Positions 39,311-50,500 of a stretch of 64,000 nt of DNA are shown here, one piece after another. A program made the position numbers and the translations under genes. How positions within the stretch are numbered: position 1 is the stretch's first letter; every line of letters starts with the position of its first letter. The notes under the pieces are model-generated. The model was not told the DNA's origin. It saw only the letters and a program-made list of their open reading frames with translations, and did no database searches. The DNA is from CAVRUD01 sp963724285. GTDB lineage: Bacteria; Chloroflexota; Chloroflexia; Thermomicrobiales; UBA6265. Location: the NCBI GenBank assembly GCA_963724285.1, contig CAVRUD010000029.1, positions 310,001-374,000 on the forward strand. The letters are read 5' to 3'.

Positions 39311-39676
39311 TGGCGGAGCGAATTCGGGACAGGCACTCTTGGCTTAACTGGAAGAAGTCGGCCCAGGTCTGGGGACGGGAAGGTTCCCCAACGGTTTCGG
39401 TGTCAAGGCAGTCGATGGGCTAGTGGTCCGCGTATCGCTACTTCCCCATCCTGCCCCCGTGGAGGCGGATCGGGGAGCGGGTTCCTGGGTCGGCTGCGTC
39501 CGGCGGACGTCGCCGGGAGCGCGGGGTGCCCCGGGGCCTGGGCGACGGCTGGGGGCCCGAGCCGGGCGGCGTGGCGCGTTGCGCAGGCCCGCACCACGGT
39601 ACGCAGCCGGATGATCCCGTGACCGGAGCGCGGCACCGGGATGGACCGCGTTCCGTTCGTCCCGCCAAGCAGGGAT
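39311..39676. other. GC-rich gap without a recognised gene
   Basis: 366 bp after recF and before the stop of the Cys-rich gene. It is visibly more GC-rich than the flanks, with several G/C hairpins (around GCGCGGGGTGCCCCGGGG). Short frames exist on both strands but show no family motif or ribosome site. It may be part of the imported block that continues to 44.7 kb. Confidence 0.35.
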
Positions 39677-41737
39677 TTACGAGTTGAGGCAGTACCACAC
39701 ATGGCCGGGGTCGCCGGGTATGAGACGACACTCGAGTCCGGCGGCACAGCATCCGGGGTGCTCCACCGTACCAAAGGAGGTATTGCAGACTTCAAACAAA
39801 CCGCGCATGATCCGAAATCCCCCGTCGCAGGTGCCTTCGGCGGTGCAATAGTCGTCAGTAGTGCAGACATCGCCGTCGTCGCAGGGTCCGCCAGGCATCA
39901 ACTTAATGCCGCCGTTTTCGTCACAGAACCTGCACTCATGTCCGGGGATTGGAGTGTCCTCGGGTTTGAGGGTGTTGATCCGACCGCCTGCACCGTTGCA
40001 GATTGAGGTCTCGACGCACGGGCTGTCGGGCTCGACCTCGGTGCCGTAGGGCTGATAGGCGATCGGGTAGCAACCCATCCCGTTCTCACACATCTCGACG
40101 GTCCAACATGGGTTATACGGGCAGAAGACGGACGGGTTGCCGACGCAGTGGCCACTGAGGCAAAACTCGTCGGGCCCCACGCACGGGTCATTGCTCGAGC
40201 AGGGGGTCCCGTCCGGCGCCACACCCGGCACGACCTCGCAGCCACCCTGGCCGTCGCAGACGCGCATCCCGCAATCGTCCGTGTAGCCGGAGCACTCGAC
40301 GTACTCGGCCGAGACGCACGTACCCGCCTGGCAGGTGGATGGCCCGGTTCCGCAACTGTCCAGGGGGCCAGTGCACGGCGTGCCGTTCGGAGCATTGACT
40401 GTCGCACACCGCCCGGTGGTTCGGTCGCACCCGCCGCTCTTACATCCGTCGAGTGAGGCGCAAACGATGATCCCGCCGGAGCAGGTGCCGTCGGCCTGGC
40501 AGCGCCCGCACATCGAGGCGCCCCCGAATGGTTGGTTGCAGAGGGAACCGGCCTGGGCGGGGTCGGCTACGCAACTGCCGGATCCCGGGTCGCAGACCTG
40601 GCAGTCGGGGCAAACGACTGAATCTTCGGGCGTGCAGACGCCAACCTGGCAGACCCCGGGCGTGCAAGCGTCGCCGGTCGTGCACGCCTGACCCGAGGTC
40701 GGGGAGCAGACGCCGCCGGTTTCGGCGGTGCAGGCCTGGCATTCGCCTTCGCACGGGACGTTGCAGCAGACGCCGCGGACGCAGTAGCCCGACTCGCAGT
40801 CGCCAGGGCCGTCGCACGCGCCGCCCAGGGGGTGGTCGGACCGGCACTGGCTGTTATCGTCGCAGTGGGCGGCCGGCGCGCAGTCGGCGTCGGCGGCGCA
40901 GGAGGTGCCGCAGGCGTCGCCGGAGCAAAGGTATGGGAAGCAGGCCGTCTCGGTACCGAGGACGCAGGCGCCGCTGCCGTCGCACAGGTCGGCCGCGCGC
41001 GCGACGCCGTCGCGGCACCAGGCGGCCTCGCCGCAGCCGACGCCGGCCGCCGCCGGCGGGTTGGAGCAGGCGCCCGTGGCCGGGTCGCAGGCGCCTGCCG
41101 CGTGGCAGGCGTCGGACGGCTGGCAAACGACCGGATCGCTGCCCACGCAGACGCCCGTCTGGCATGCGTAGGTGCTATAACAGGCATCGCCGCCGATGCA
41201 GGGGGTTTGGTCCGGTCGGTTGGTGGCGTAGCACGCGCCGGTCACCGGATCGCAGGCGCCGACGACGCAGTCGCCGTCAAAGCTCGTGCAGTCGACCGGC
41301 ACACCGGCGCATGAGCCATCGGCCTGGCAGGCGTCGTTCACGCTGCAAACGTCGCCGTCGTCGCACGCGGCGTCAGCGTTGGCCGTCCAGCTCGTCGTGC
41401 TCGCCGCCGGGCGGCACAAAAGGCATGGGGCGTCGAGCGCGGGCGTCTCCGGCGTGTAGTAGCCGCCGTCGATCCGGCAGCCCGGCACGCAGGCGCCTCC
41501 CTCACAAACGAGGCCGCCGCAACACCTGTCGTCGGCGTTACAGACGTGGCCGGCGTCTTTGCACTTGTCGTCCATACAGTTCGGGTCGTCGTTCTTGCAC
41601 ATTGCCCTCGTTCGGCCGGCACCCAGGACGGCGAGCAGGCCGCCAGCGGCACCGCCAGCCACCAAGCGCAACACCTCGCGCCGCGAGGCCGGGGTGACCA
41701 GCGATCTGGTTAGGTTGTCGAAGCGCTGTCCGTCCAT
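39677..41737 (-). CDS. Tat-exported cysteine-rich repeat protein
   Basis: 686 aa with 92 Cys (13%). The N-terminus MDGQRFDNLTRSLVT is followed by SRREVLRLVAGGAAGG, a twin-arginine signal, cleaved near residue 45. The whole mature chain is built of irregular ~35-45-residue cysteine modules with recurring ACDDGDVC, GGDACYSTYACQTGVC, CDPVTGACYA and DGTPC elements, as seen in cysteine-rich repeat proteins of myxobacteria and protists. Paired Cys suggest many disulfides, so it would have to be exported folded, matching Tat use. No enzymatic domain is seen. ATG with GGAG upstream. The small 41774-42013 gene lies 36 nt upstream in the same direction. Confidence 0.85.
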   Translation of the reverse strand: MDGQRFDNLTRSLVTPASRREVLRLVAGGAAGGLLAVLGAGRTRAMCKNDDPNCMDDKCKDAGHVCNADDRCCGGLVCEGGACVPGCRIDGGYYTPETPALDAPCLLCRPAASTTSWTANADAACDDGDVCSVNDACQADGSCAGVPVDCTSFDGDCVVGACDPVTGACYATNRPDQTPCIGGDACYSTYACQTGVCVGSDPVVCQPSDACHAAGACDPATGACSNPPAAAGVGCGEAAWCRDGVARAADLCDGSGACVLGTETACFPYLCSGDACGTSCAADADCAPAAHCDDNSQCRSDHPLGGACDGPGDCESGYCVRGVCCNVPCEGECQACTAETGGVCSPTSGQACTTGDACTPGVCQVGVCTPEDSVVCPDCQVCDPGSGSCVADPAQAGSLCNQPFGGASMCGRCQADGTCSGGIIVCASLDGCKSGGCDRTTGRCATVNAPNGTPCTGPLDSCGTGPSTCQAGTCVSAEYVECSGYTDDCGMRVCDGQGGCEVVPGVAPDGTPCSSNDPCVGPDEFCLSGHCVGNPSVFCPYNPCWTVEMCENGMGCYPIAYQPYGTEVEPDSPCVETSICNGAGGRINTLKPEDTPIPGHECRFCDENGGIKLMPGGPCDDGDVCTTDDYCTAEGTCDGGFRIMRGLFEVCNTSFGTVEHPGCCAAGLECRLIPGDPGHVWYCLNS

Positions 41738-41773
41738 GATCGTCTCCGTGGGTGGAGCCGCGTGGTTCCGTCA

Positions 41774-42013
41774 CTACAGCGAAGACGGCGGAGCCAGGAA
41801 CTCGTCGGGCAGCAGCACCTGCTGCCCGACGAACCGGGCGAGGAAAGCCCGCACCCGTCGCAGATCGGGGCGAATGTGGCGCAGCGATGGGCAGGGAGAA
41901 CGGACGCCGGCGACGTGCGCGCCGACCACGTGCGCTCGCGTGACCTCGGCCAGCAGCTCGTGCCCGCGCAGGCCGGTCGCGCGGAATTCTCGCTCGGTGA
42001 AACCGGGCACCAT
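41774..42013 (-). CDS. Small protein upstream of the Cys-rich gene
   Basis: 79 aa with a strong AGGAGAAGG site upstream of the ATG at 42013. MVPGFTEREFRATGLRGHEL, then AHVVGAHVAG, RHIRPDLRRVRAFLARFVGQ. One Cys, many Arg and His, no signal peptide or membrane helix. I do not recognise it. Its place just ahead of the Cys-rich gene and the good ribosome site argue that it is real and co-transcribed. Confidence 0.5.
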   Translation of the reverse strand: MVPGFTEREFRATGLRGHELLAEVTRAHVVGAHVAGVRSPCPSLRHIRPDLRRVRAFLARFVGQQVLLPDEFLAPPSSL

Positions 42014-42229
42014 GGTCGCCTTCTCCTAGCTGGGTCGTACCGCGTCCAGGTACCTGTCCGTGCCTCCATACTGTGCTGCGGCACGCAACAAATCCACATA
42101 CAACGCCCACATATCGTCCACACATCGCTTTGGGGCGACGCGTAACCGGGCGACCACCGGGCTTCGTGCTACCATCAGGTGACGGATCGTGGACGTTTGC
42201 GCACTTGGCGAATTCGAAGGTCATCCGCC

Positions 42230-44688
42230 ATGGCGCCGATTCCAGCGCCGAGCTTCGGCCAATTGCTGCGTCGCTACCGGCTGGCCGCCGGGCTGAGTCA
42301 GGAGGTGTTGGCCGAGCGTGCCGGCCTCTCCACCCGTGGGGTCAGCGACCTGGAGCGAGGTCTGCACGCCGCCCCGCGGCCCGAGACGGTTCGCAGGCTG
42401 GCCGATGCCCTTGGGCTGAGCGATGCCGACCGCGCGGCCCTCGTCACGGCGGCCCGCCCCGAGCTGGCTGAGGGCGTCGCCCCGGCCGCCGCACTGCCGC
42501 CGCCGATGCGCCTCGCGGCGCTGCCTTTGCCGCCGACGCGGCTGGTCGGCCGGGAAGTCGACGTCGCCCGCCTCTGCGCCCTGCTGCGCCGCACGGAGGT
42601 CCGCCTCGTCACGCTGACCGGCCCCGGTGGCGTCGGCAAGACGCGGCTGGCGCTGGCGGTGGCGGAGGAACTGAGCGGCAACGAGCGTTACCCCGACGGG
42701 GTGGCCCTGGTCGAGCTGGCACCGCTTGGCGATCCGGTCCTCGTCGCCTCGACCGTGGCCGCCGTCCTGGGGGCCAGGGAGGGCGGTGGGCAATCCCTGG
42801 AGGCGACGGTCACCGATCTGCTGCGGCAGCGGCGACTTTTGTTGGTCCTGGACAACTTTGAGCACCTCCTCTCGGCCGCGCCGCTTGTGGCTGCGCTCTT
42901 GGCTGCCTGCCCGGGACTTGTCGTTCTGGCCACCAGCCGAGAGCGGCTCCGAGTGCGCGGCGAGCGCGTGATGCCGGTCGCCCCCTTGGCCTTGCCAGCG
43001 GCGCCTGATCCACGTCGTACCCCGCCCCTGGAAGGGCTGGCCGGGGTCGCCGCCGTCCGTCTATTCGTGGAGCGGGCGGAGGAAGCCAACCCCGACTTCG
43101 CTTTGACGCCGGACACTGCCCCGTCGGTGGCCGAGCTTGTTCGCCGGCTGGACGGACTGCCCTGGCCGTCGAGTTGGCCGCCGCCTGGGCGCCGGTTCTC
43201 TCCCCCAAGGCCATGCTTACCCGGTTGGAGCGGCGGCTGCCTTTGCTGGCGAGCGGGCCGCGTGATCTCCCGGCACGGCTGCGGACGATGCGCGACACGA
43301 TCGCCTGGAGCTACGATCTGCTGGCCCCTGAGGTACAAGGCATCTTTCGCCGCCTCGCGATCTTCGCCGGCGGATTCACGCTGGAGGCCGCGGACACGGT
43401 CGATCGGTGGTCGAGGGCCGGGGATCGAAGGAGCGTAGACGCCTTCCCCGTCGAACTGACTCCCTCAACACTCGAACTTGTCATCTCGTTGGTGGACAAG
43501 AACCTGCTCCGATTGGAGACGCCGGTCGGGGATGACCCTCGATTCTCGATGCTGGCGACAATCCGCGAGTTCGGTCTAGAGCAACTCGTCGCATCCGGGG
43601 AAGAAGGCGTCGTCCGGGCGGCGCACGCCGCGTTCTTCATTTCCCTGGCGGAGCGCGCACGGCCGCACCTCGACGGAACAGCGTCGGTCCAGTCCGCGTG
43701 GCTGGGCCGCCTGGACGTCGCCTATCCCGACCTGCGGGAGGCGATGGGTTGGGCCATCGAGCAGGGCCAGGCGGAAACGGCCTTGCGCTTGGCGACGCTG
43801 CTCCACCTGTTCTGGGTGACGCGGTGCTACTTCTCCGAAGAGCGTGATTGGCTCGATCGTGTCCTGCGCGTTCCGTGTGCCGCCGACGCGGCCCTGACCT
43901 TACGGGCGGAGGCGATCCTCTATCGCGGCACGGTCGCCCTACGCCAGGGCGACCGCAAGGTGGCCGAGCGGTGGCTAGAAGAGGGCATCGCGCTCCACCG
44001 GCGACTCGGCGGTACCGACAAAATCGCCGGAAACCTCCTCCAATTGGGCGCGGTGGCCGAGGACCGCGGCGACGACGATCGTGCCAGTGCGCTCTACGAG
44101 CGGGCCGCGACGCTTTTCGCCTCGCAGGGTGATGTTATGCACCTAGCTGAGGCGCTGGAGGGCATGGCCGATGTCGCCTGCCGCCTCGGCGATCTCGATC
44201 GGGCGGAGCGGCTGGCGGCGGAAGCGCTGACGAAGGGCAGGGAAAGCGGCGACGCCGCCGGAATGATCCAACTCTTGGTCGGGGCCGCCCAGGTGTCGAT
44301 TGAGCAGGATCGCCTCGCCGAGACACGCGATTGGCTCCGAGACGCGGCGGAGAAGGCGGCGTTACTCGATTACCCGGAGGGGATCGTCGAGTTGCTGGTC
44401 GGGTACGCGCGCCTGGCGGGCGTGAGTGCCGATGCGTCGCTCGCCGCTCTTCTGCTTGGCGCGGCCGACGCGCTGCGGGATACGATCGACCTGACCAGAA
44501 TCACGCATCACGAACTCGAGCGCCGCGCCCTCGCCGACGCGCGAATAACCCTGGGGAACCGCGGGTTCGAAGAGGCGTGGGCGGCGGGTCGCCAACTGTC
44601 GCCGTCAGAGGCGTTGTCCCGAGCGGCTGTACTCGACACCCTTTCCCTCCCCGCGTCTGCTCCGCCTCGTGCGACCAAGCGGGGCTAG
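42230..44688 (+). CDS. XRE-HTH / NB-ARC (STAND) / TPR regulator, frameshifted
   Basis: About 819 aa when joined. N-terminal Xre helix-turn-helix (FGQLLRRYRLAAGLSQEVLA, STRGVSDLERG), then an NB-ARC ATPase with Walker A TLTGPGGVGKTRLALAVAEE, Walker B RLLLVLDNFEHL, and LATSRERLRVRGE. LDGLPLAVELAAAW is broken by one missing C in the CCC run near 43163; the next frame continues with MRDTIAWSYDLLAPEVQ, LRRLAIFAGGFTLEAAD and C-terminal TPR-like helices. Such STAND regulators are ligand-gated switches. It is divergent from the Cys-rich operon and is the obvious candidate regulator. Start at ATG 42230; upstream ATG 42179 is possible. Confidence 0.85.
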
Positions 44689-45069
44689 GCGCCGCGCTCG
44701 TTCTGGTCGGTACCGCGCGTTGATCTTGTTTTCGTTGAGGGTGCTCTTTCAGCAAGCGAGGTCATTAGGGCGGCGATCCCGGTAAGGGGCCGGTGGAATG
44801 ATGTCGACATCCACCAGCGGGGTACGGACGTCGAGGTGCAGATGACGGAAAGCGTGCCGTCCATGTACACCTCTCCTGAGAATAGTGAAGGAGCCGACGT
44901 CGCGGTTGATCGTGGCCCCGATCGCACCCTCGGGCCGGTGCCCCGGGAACGCGTTCGAACTCTCCGATCCGTTCGGAACCGAGCTACGACGCAGCAATCA
45001 TCGAGGCTCGCCATGGCTAAGGCAATCGCCTACCGGAAACTGGGTCAGTTGGCTATTCCACTGACCAAC
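44689..45069. other. Gap without a recognised gene
   Basis: About 380 bp after the STAND regulator. A minus-strand frame from 44997 to 44749 (82 aa, ending VRTPLVDVDIIPPAPYRD) is open but has no family match I know and no convincing ribosome site; it may be a decayed gene. Otherwise nothing. Confidence 0.35.
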
Positions 45070-45110
45070 AAACGAGAGGGCGGCCGTCTTACTCGGCCGC
45101 CCTCTCGTTT
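45070..45110. terminator. Terminator downstream of tRNA-Gln
   Basis: 17-bp stem (45070-45086 with 45094-45110), 7-nt loop, with T/A tracts on both sides, so usable in either direction. It lies 28 nt past the minus-strand tRNA-Gln. Confidence 0.8.
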
Positions 45111-45138
45111 TGCCCGTCATCCTGGGCCCTTTATCTGG

Positions 45139-45209
45139 CTGGGGTGCAGGGATTCGAACCCCAACTACCTGTTCCAGAGACAGGCGTCCTACCGTTAGAC
45201 GACACCCCA
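45139..45209 (-). tRNA. tRNA-Gln (CTG)
   Basis: Acceptor TGGGGTG/CACCCCA (U1-A72, usual for Gln), anticodon stem CCTGT/ACAGG with loop CTCTGGA (anticodon CTG), T-arm GGTTCGAATCC. It reads CAG. Confidence 0.95.
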
Positions 45210-45396
45210 ATTAAGCCGAGTTTACCACTCCATCGGGGGGCCGTCCAACGAATTGCCTGCCCGGAGTAGGTGGTTGGCCTAGTGTTGCCTTCGTTCTTCG
45301 GATTCCACGCTGAAGGCAGCGATGAGCGTCGGGGAACAGTGCCGGTGTTAGCGGCCAGTCGCTGGTGGCCAGTCAAACGTGCGCTGCAAGAATTGG

Positions 45397-46293
45397 CTAA
45401 CCCGGAGGGAGTGGCTGAACTAGGACAACATCGTCCAGGTTGCCTTTCATCGTGGCGAATGCCGCGGCGACCGTGTTTCGGGCGAGGACCAGGGCAGTGA
45501 CCGGGCCGGTGCCGCCTGGAACAGGTGTGATCGCGCCGGCGACCGGAAGCAGCGCGTCGAAGTCGGCGTCGCCGACGATCCGGTCGCCGACGACGTTGAC
45601 GCCGAAGTCGATCACCGTCGCGCCCGGGCGGACCATATCGGCGGTGAGGAGGCCGGCGTGCCCGGCGGCCACCGCGACGATCTCGGCCTCTCGACATATC
45701 CCCGGGAGGTTGACCGTCTGACGGTGGCAGATGGTGACGGTTGCATGCCGTTGGGTCAGAAGGGCGGCAAACGGTCTGCCAACGACGTTCGACCGGCCGA
45801 TAACGGTCACCCGCTTCCCGGGCAACTCGATCCCGTAGTGGTCGAGGAGTTCGATTCCACCCTGAGGAGTGCTCGGCCGCAGCGACGGGAGGCCCATGTG
45901 CAGTCTGCCCGCGTTGGTTGGGGTAATGCCGTCGACATCCTTCATCGGAGAAAGATTCTCGAAGACGAGGTCGGACGTGAGTGGCTCCGGGAGCGGCATG
46001 AGGACAAGGACGCCGGTCACACTCGGGTCGCGATTAAGCTCCCTGATCACCTCGGTGAATGTTGTCGCATCGATCGACAACGGAAGATCGACCGGCCGGT
46101 GATCGATGCCCACCCGGGCAAAGGTGCGGACGATCGACGACCTGTAGGCCCGCGCCGATCCATCGTCTCCGACGAGCACGGTCGCAAGCAACAGTGGGTG
46201 AGATTCCTGGTCCTGGAGCTCGGACATCCACGCATTGATGTTTGCTCGGAGACGTTCCGCGAGCGCGGATCCCCGAAGTATCTCGGCCGCCAT
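45397..46293 (-). CDS. folD: Methylenetetrahydrofolate dehydrogenase / cyclohydrolase FolD
   Basis: About 298 aa from ATG 46293, the start that matches the family; the frame is open upstream to 46416. It interconverts 5,10-methylene-THF and 10-formyl-THF, the one-carbon donor for purine synthesis. Motifs: AYRSSIVRTFARVGI (the catalytic Lys of the usual YxxxK seems replaced), LVLMPLP, PTNAGRLHMG, PSTPQGGIELLDHY, GKRVTVIGRSNVVGRP, and PVPGGTGPVT near the C-terminus. The apparent loss of the YxxxK lysine is worth checking. Confidence 0.93.
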   Translation of the reverse strand: MAAEILRGSALAERLRANINAWMSELQDQESHPLLLATVLVGDDGSARAYRSSIVRTFARVGIDHRPVDLPLSIDATTFTEVIRELNRDPSVTGVLVLMPLPEPLTSDLVFENLSPMKDVDGITPTNAGRLHMGLPSLRPSTPQGGIELLDHYGIELPGKRVTVIGRSNVVGRPFAALLTQRHATVTICHRQTVNLPGICREAEIVAVAAGHAGLLTADMVRPGATVIDFGVNVVGDRIVGDADFDALLPVAGAITPVPGGTGPVTALVLARNTVAAAFATMKGNLDDVVLVQPLPPG

Positions 46294-46416
46294 TCCCTGG
46301 TGAAGCTCCCTCTCGCCAGTTGCCCTGACTATGCCTAACGGACGATTTCTCCAATCCAGACAGAGTACGGGGGTCGGCTCGTTTCGTAACCGGCGACCGC
46401 GCTCTTCCAACGGCAC

Positions 46417-46771
46417 TCAAGAGTACCCCACAGAAGGCACCCAGCCTTTTAGCGATACGTCGATTTCTTCCTTAGTGGACCGCAGAAACGCGGTTTCCGG
46501 GCCAATGGCCGGCGTCGCCAGCGCACCGGTGTCGTTTCTGGCAGTCGCGGAGCAGGATGGCTCTTGCGATGTCACGCCTCCGCGGGCCTGAAAACCTCGC
46601 CGGCATACTGGGAGGCTAGGGTTACCGGACCTACCGACCACGATAAACGACACCGATGGCAATGGCAGTGTCAGTATAACGACAGTGTAGCGGGCCAGTC
46701 GTGGACAAGTTCCCTTCGGTGTCGTTATCCGGCGTCTTTCCGCAAGTGCTGTGGAAAAGGAGGATTACGTG
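46417..46771. other. Gap between folD and the XRE regulator
   Basis: About 355 bp without a gene I can support. It contains the divergent upstream regions of folD and the XRE gene; a long frame through it lacks a ribosome site. Confidence 0.35.
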
Positions 46772-46800
46772 TTGACTTGCATGCAACCAGGGATTACAAT
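46772..46800 (+). promoter_or_regulatory. Sigma-70-type promoter of the XRE regulator
   Basis: TTGACT (46772-46777), 17-bp spacer, TACAAT (46795-46800). It is the best-matched promoter in the window, 75 bp upstream of the XRE gene. Confidence 0.7.
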
Positions 46801-46875
46801 CATGACAGAAAGTCACCAGCGGGTGGTGACAGGCTGGCGCAGCGGGGCCAGCATCGGATCGAGACGGGGGACGTG

Positions 46876-47313
46876 ATGGACGCGGCAATTGGGATGGATC
46901 GGCTACGGGGAAGCTCGTTTGGCGCGACACTGAAGCGATTCCGGGAAGTTGGCCGGGTGTCGCAGAGCAAATTGGCGGAACGCGCCGGGTTCGATCACAG
47001 CTACGTCAGCCGGCTGGAGAGCGGCGCTCGGACCCCCACGCGCGAGGCAGTGATCCAGCTTGCCGAGGCGCTCGGTTCCGACGCCACCGGTCAAGATGAA
47101 CTGCTCGCTGCGGCAGGGTTCATGCCGCGCGAGGTGAGCAGCCTCCTTACGGGTGAGCCGGAGGTCACTGAGGTACTCGGGCTCCTGCGCGATGACGCCG
47201 TGCCGGAAGCGTTCCGGGCCAATGTCCGCGCCGTCCTGCGGCTCCTGGCGGAGCAGGGGCGGATGACGGTTGCCAAGGATTCGGTGGTGAGCTACGGGTC
47301 CGTGGCTGCCTAA
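46876..47313 (+). CDS. XRE-family transcriptional regulator
   Basis: 145 aa. N-terminal HTH_3 domain at ~15-72 (LKRFREVGRVSQSKLAERAG, YVSRLESGARTPTREAVIQL), then a C-terminal helical domain of unknown role (EVLGLLRDDAVPEAFRANVRAVLRLL). ATG 46876 follows GACGGGGG; a GTG three bases earlier is possible. It is monocistronic under a strong promoter, upstream of dnaE. Target genes are unknown. Confidence 0.88.
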   Translation: MDAAIGMDRLRGSSFGATLKRFREVGRVSQSKLAERAGFDHSYVSRLESGARTPTREAVIQLAEALGSDATGQDELLAAAGFMPREVSSLLTGEPEVTEVLGLLRDDAVPEAFRANVRAVLRLLAEQGRMTVAKDSVVSYGSVAA

Positions 47314-47558
47314 ATCACTTCACGTTCAGCTCCGTCGACGACCGCCCGCACGGTCGTCGAACTCGCCGGTACAGATTCCGATCCCGCATCTGTCGATCCC
47401 GCTTCAGGTCCGCGAACATCAATCAGCCGAGATCGGCCCTCCGGTGTGCCCGCGTCAGCACCGGCGGGCCGTTTCCGTCTCTTCGATGGGCCGAGAAAAA
47501 ATCTGGGAAGCAGGGCATACTGCGCTGCACTGTACGTACATCTAGCGGGAGGGGCCGC

Positions 47559-50500
47559 GTGGCGGAGTTCGCTCACCTTCATCTTCACACGGAGTATTCG
47601 CTCCTCGACGGCATGGGCCGGATCGGGGAGTACGTCGCTCGCGCCCAGGAAACCGGACTACACCACCTTGCGCTCACGGACCACGGTGTAATGTACGGGG
47701 CGCTGGAGTGGCATAAAGCGGCGACCAAGGCCGGTCTCCACCCAATCGTTGGGATGGAGGCGTACCTGGCCGAAGGCAGCATGAAGAACCGTGAACGAAA
47801 GAGCTACCACCTCTTGCTGTTAGCAGAGAACGAAGTTGGCTACCGGAACCTCCTACGGCTTGCGAGTAAGGCGAGCCTGGAGGGGTATTACTACCGGCCT
47901 CGCGTCGACCTTGAGTTGCTGTCAGAACTTTCGGACGGGATCATCGCCACTTCGGCCTGCCTGGGCGGGCCGGTTGCCAACAACTTCCTCCACGGTCGCC
48001 CGGATCTGGCCCGCGATTACGCCGAGAAACTGGCCGAGATCTTTGGCAAGGACCGGTTCTACATTGAGATTCAGGACCATGGCATTAGGGAGCAGATCGA
48101 GACCAATCGGGAGTTAATACCACTGGCGAAGGAGATGGGCCTCTCGCTCGTCGCGACCAACGACGTCCATTACTGCTTTGAAGAGGACGCACCCGCCCAA
48201 GACATCCTGGTTTGTGTCCAGACCAACACCACGATCAATGATACAAAGCGGCTGAAGTCGGAAAGCAACCAGCTTTATCTGAAGTCGCCGGAAGAGATGT
48301 ACCGGGTCTTCGGTGAGATTCCCGACGCGCTTTCGAACACCGTCAGAATCGCCGAGCGCTGCAATCTCGATCTTGGATTCAAGGGGTACCACCTGCCGTC
48401 GTTCGACGTGCCGGACGGCTTTACCGCCGAGCAGTACCTGGAGAAGCTCTGCCGTGAAGGGGTCCAGCGCAAATATGGCCATGACGGCGGCGAGATCGGG
48501 GAGCGCCTCGCGTACGAATTAAGCGTTATCACCCAGATGGGCTTCACCAACTACTTTCTGGTCGTTTGGGATTTCGTCAGATTCGCCAAGGAGAACGGAA
48601 TCCTGGTCGGACCCGGGCGTGGCTCCGCGGCCGGCAGTATCGTGACCTATTCGCTCGATATTACCGCGCTGGATCCCCTAAAGTACGACCTCATTTTTGA
48701 GCGCTTCCTTAATCCGTCCCGGATCTCGATGCCCGATATCGATATCGACTTCGCCGACGACCGCCGGGCGGAGGTGATCGACTACGTCGTCCAGAAATAC
48801 GGTAACGACCGGGTTGCTCAGATCGTCACGTTTGGAACGCTGGCGGCGAAGGCATCGGTCCGCGACGTGGGCCGAGCGATGGGCTGGAGCTTCGCCGACA
48901 CTGATCGCATCGCCAAGCTGATCCCGGTCGGGCCGGGGATCACGATCGAAAGCGCGATGGAGAAGGTGCCGGAGCTGCGCAAGCTCTACGAGAGCGATCC
49001 GGCCGCTCGAGAAGTGATCGACACCGCCCGCAAGGTCGAAGGCGTGGCTCGCCACGCGTCGACCCACGCCGCGGGCGTAGTGATCTCGCGCGATCCGCTG
49101 GTCGAGCATGTTCCGCTCCAGCGTGCCGGCGGCAAGAGCGAAGGCGACATCACGACTCAGTATCCGATGGGCCAGCTTGAGGACATTGGGCTCCTTAAGA
49201 TGGACTTTCTGGGCCTGAAGACGCTGACGCATCTCCAGAAGGCGGTCGACCTCGCCAACCGGCGTGGGCACGACATATCCCTGGAGGCCATTCCGCTCGA
49301 TGACCCCAACTCCTACGATTTGCTCTGCCGGGGCGAAACGGTCGGCATCTTCCAGTTGGAAGGCGGGATGACGACCAGGATGACCGTCGACGTCCAGCCG
49401 CGCTGCTTCGAGGATCTCATCGCCTTGATGGCACTTATCCGGCCCGGGCCGATGGAGATGGCACCGGACTACATAGCGCGGAAGCATGGCCGCACGCCGA
49501 TCGAATATATGCATCCCGAGATGGAGCAGGTGCTGCAGGAGACCTACGGCATCGCTCTCTATCAGGAGCAGGTCACGCGCATCGCCAACGTGATCGCCGG
49601 ATTCTCAATGGCTGAAGGTGATGCCCTGCGCAAGGCGATGGGCAAGAAGCTCCCGGCGGAGATGGCGAAGTATCGCGAGCGGTTCGTGAATGGAGCGGTC
49701 GAGAACGGGCTTGCCAAGGGCCTCGCCGGTGATATCTACGACATGATGGAACGGTTCGCAGGCTACGGTTTCAACAAGGCCCACAGTGCCGCCTACGCCG
49801 TGATCGCTGCCCAGACCGCCTACATGAAGGCCAATCATCGAGTCGAGTTTATGGCGGCACTGATGTCGACCGACACCGGCAATTCCGACAAGATCGTCTT
49901 CAACGCGGTGGAATGCAAGAAGTCGTCAATTGAAGTTCTGCCTCCCAACATCAACAAGAGTGATTGGGAGTTCGAGGTTGAGGAGACGACGCCCGAGACG
50001 TTTGCTGTTCGGTTTGGACTTGGCGCCGTGAAAAACGCCGGCGAGGGTGCCGTCCGATCGATCGTGACGGCGCGGCGAGCGCTACCGGCCAAGGAATTCG
50101 GCAATCTTGACGAATTCTGTGACGCGATCGACTGGAAGGTCGTCAACCGGCGCGCGGTCGAATCGTTGGCGAAGTGCGGAGCCTTGGATTGCCTCGGTCC
50201 ACGCTCGACCATCCTCGCGCGGCTGGAATCGGCAATCTCGGCTGCGCAGGCGCGTCAGAAGGCCAGTGCCAAGGGACAGATCGGGATGTTCGACGCCATG
50301 GTCGGAGGTCCGGCCGTCGTGTTGGCACCGGCCTCGCATTCGGTCGACGTGCCCGAGATCCCAAATAGCCAGTTACTCACCTGGGAAAGGGAGCTGCTTG
50401 GGCTGTATTTGAGCGACCATCCACTCTCCGAGATCATCGGATCCGGACGCATCACAGGCAATACGCTGATCGTTGAGTTGCCGGACCGAACGCCAGGATC

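Noticed and set aside
40528..41697. 389-aa Arg-rich frame antisense to the Cys-rich gene
   Set aside because: Its Arg runs are the reverse complement of repeated Cys/Gly codons.
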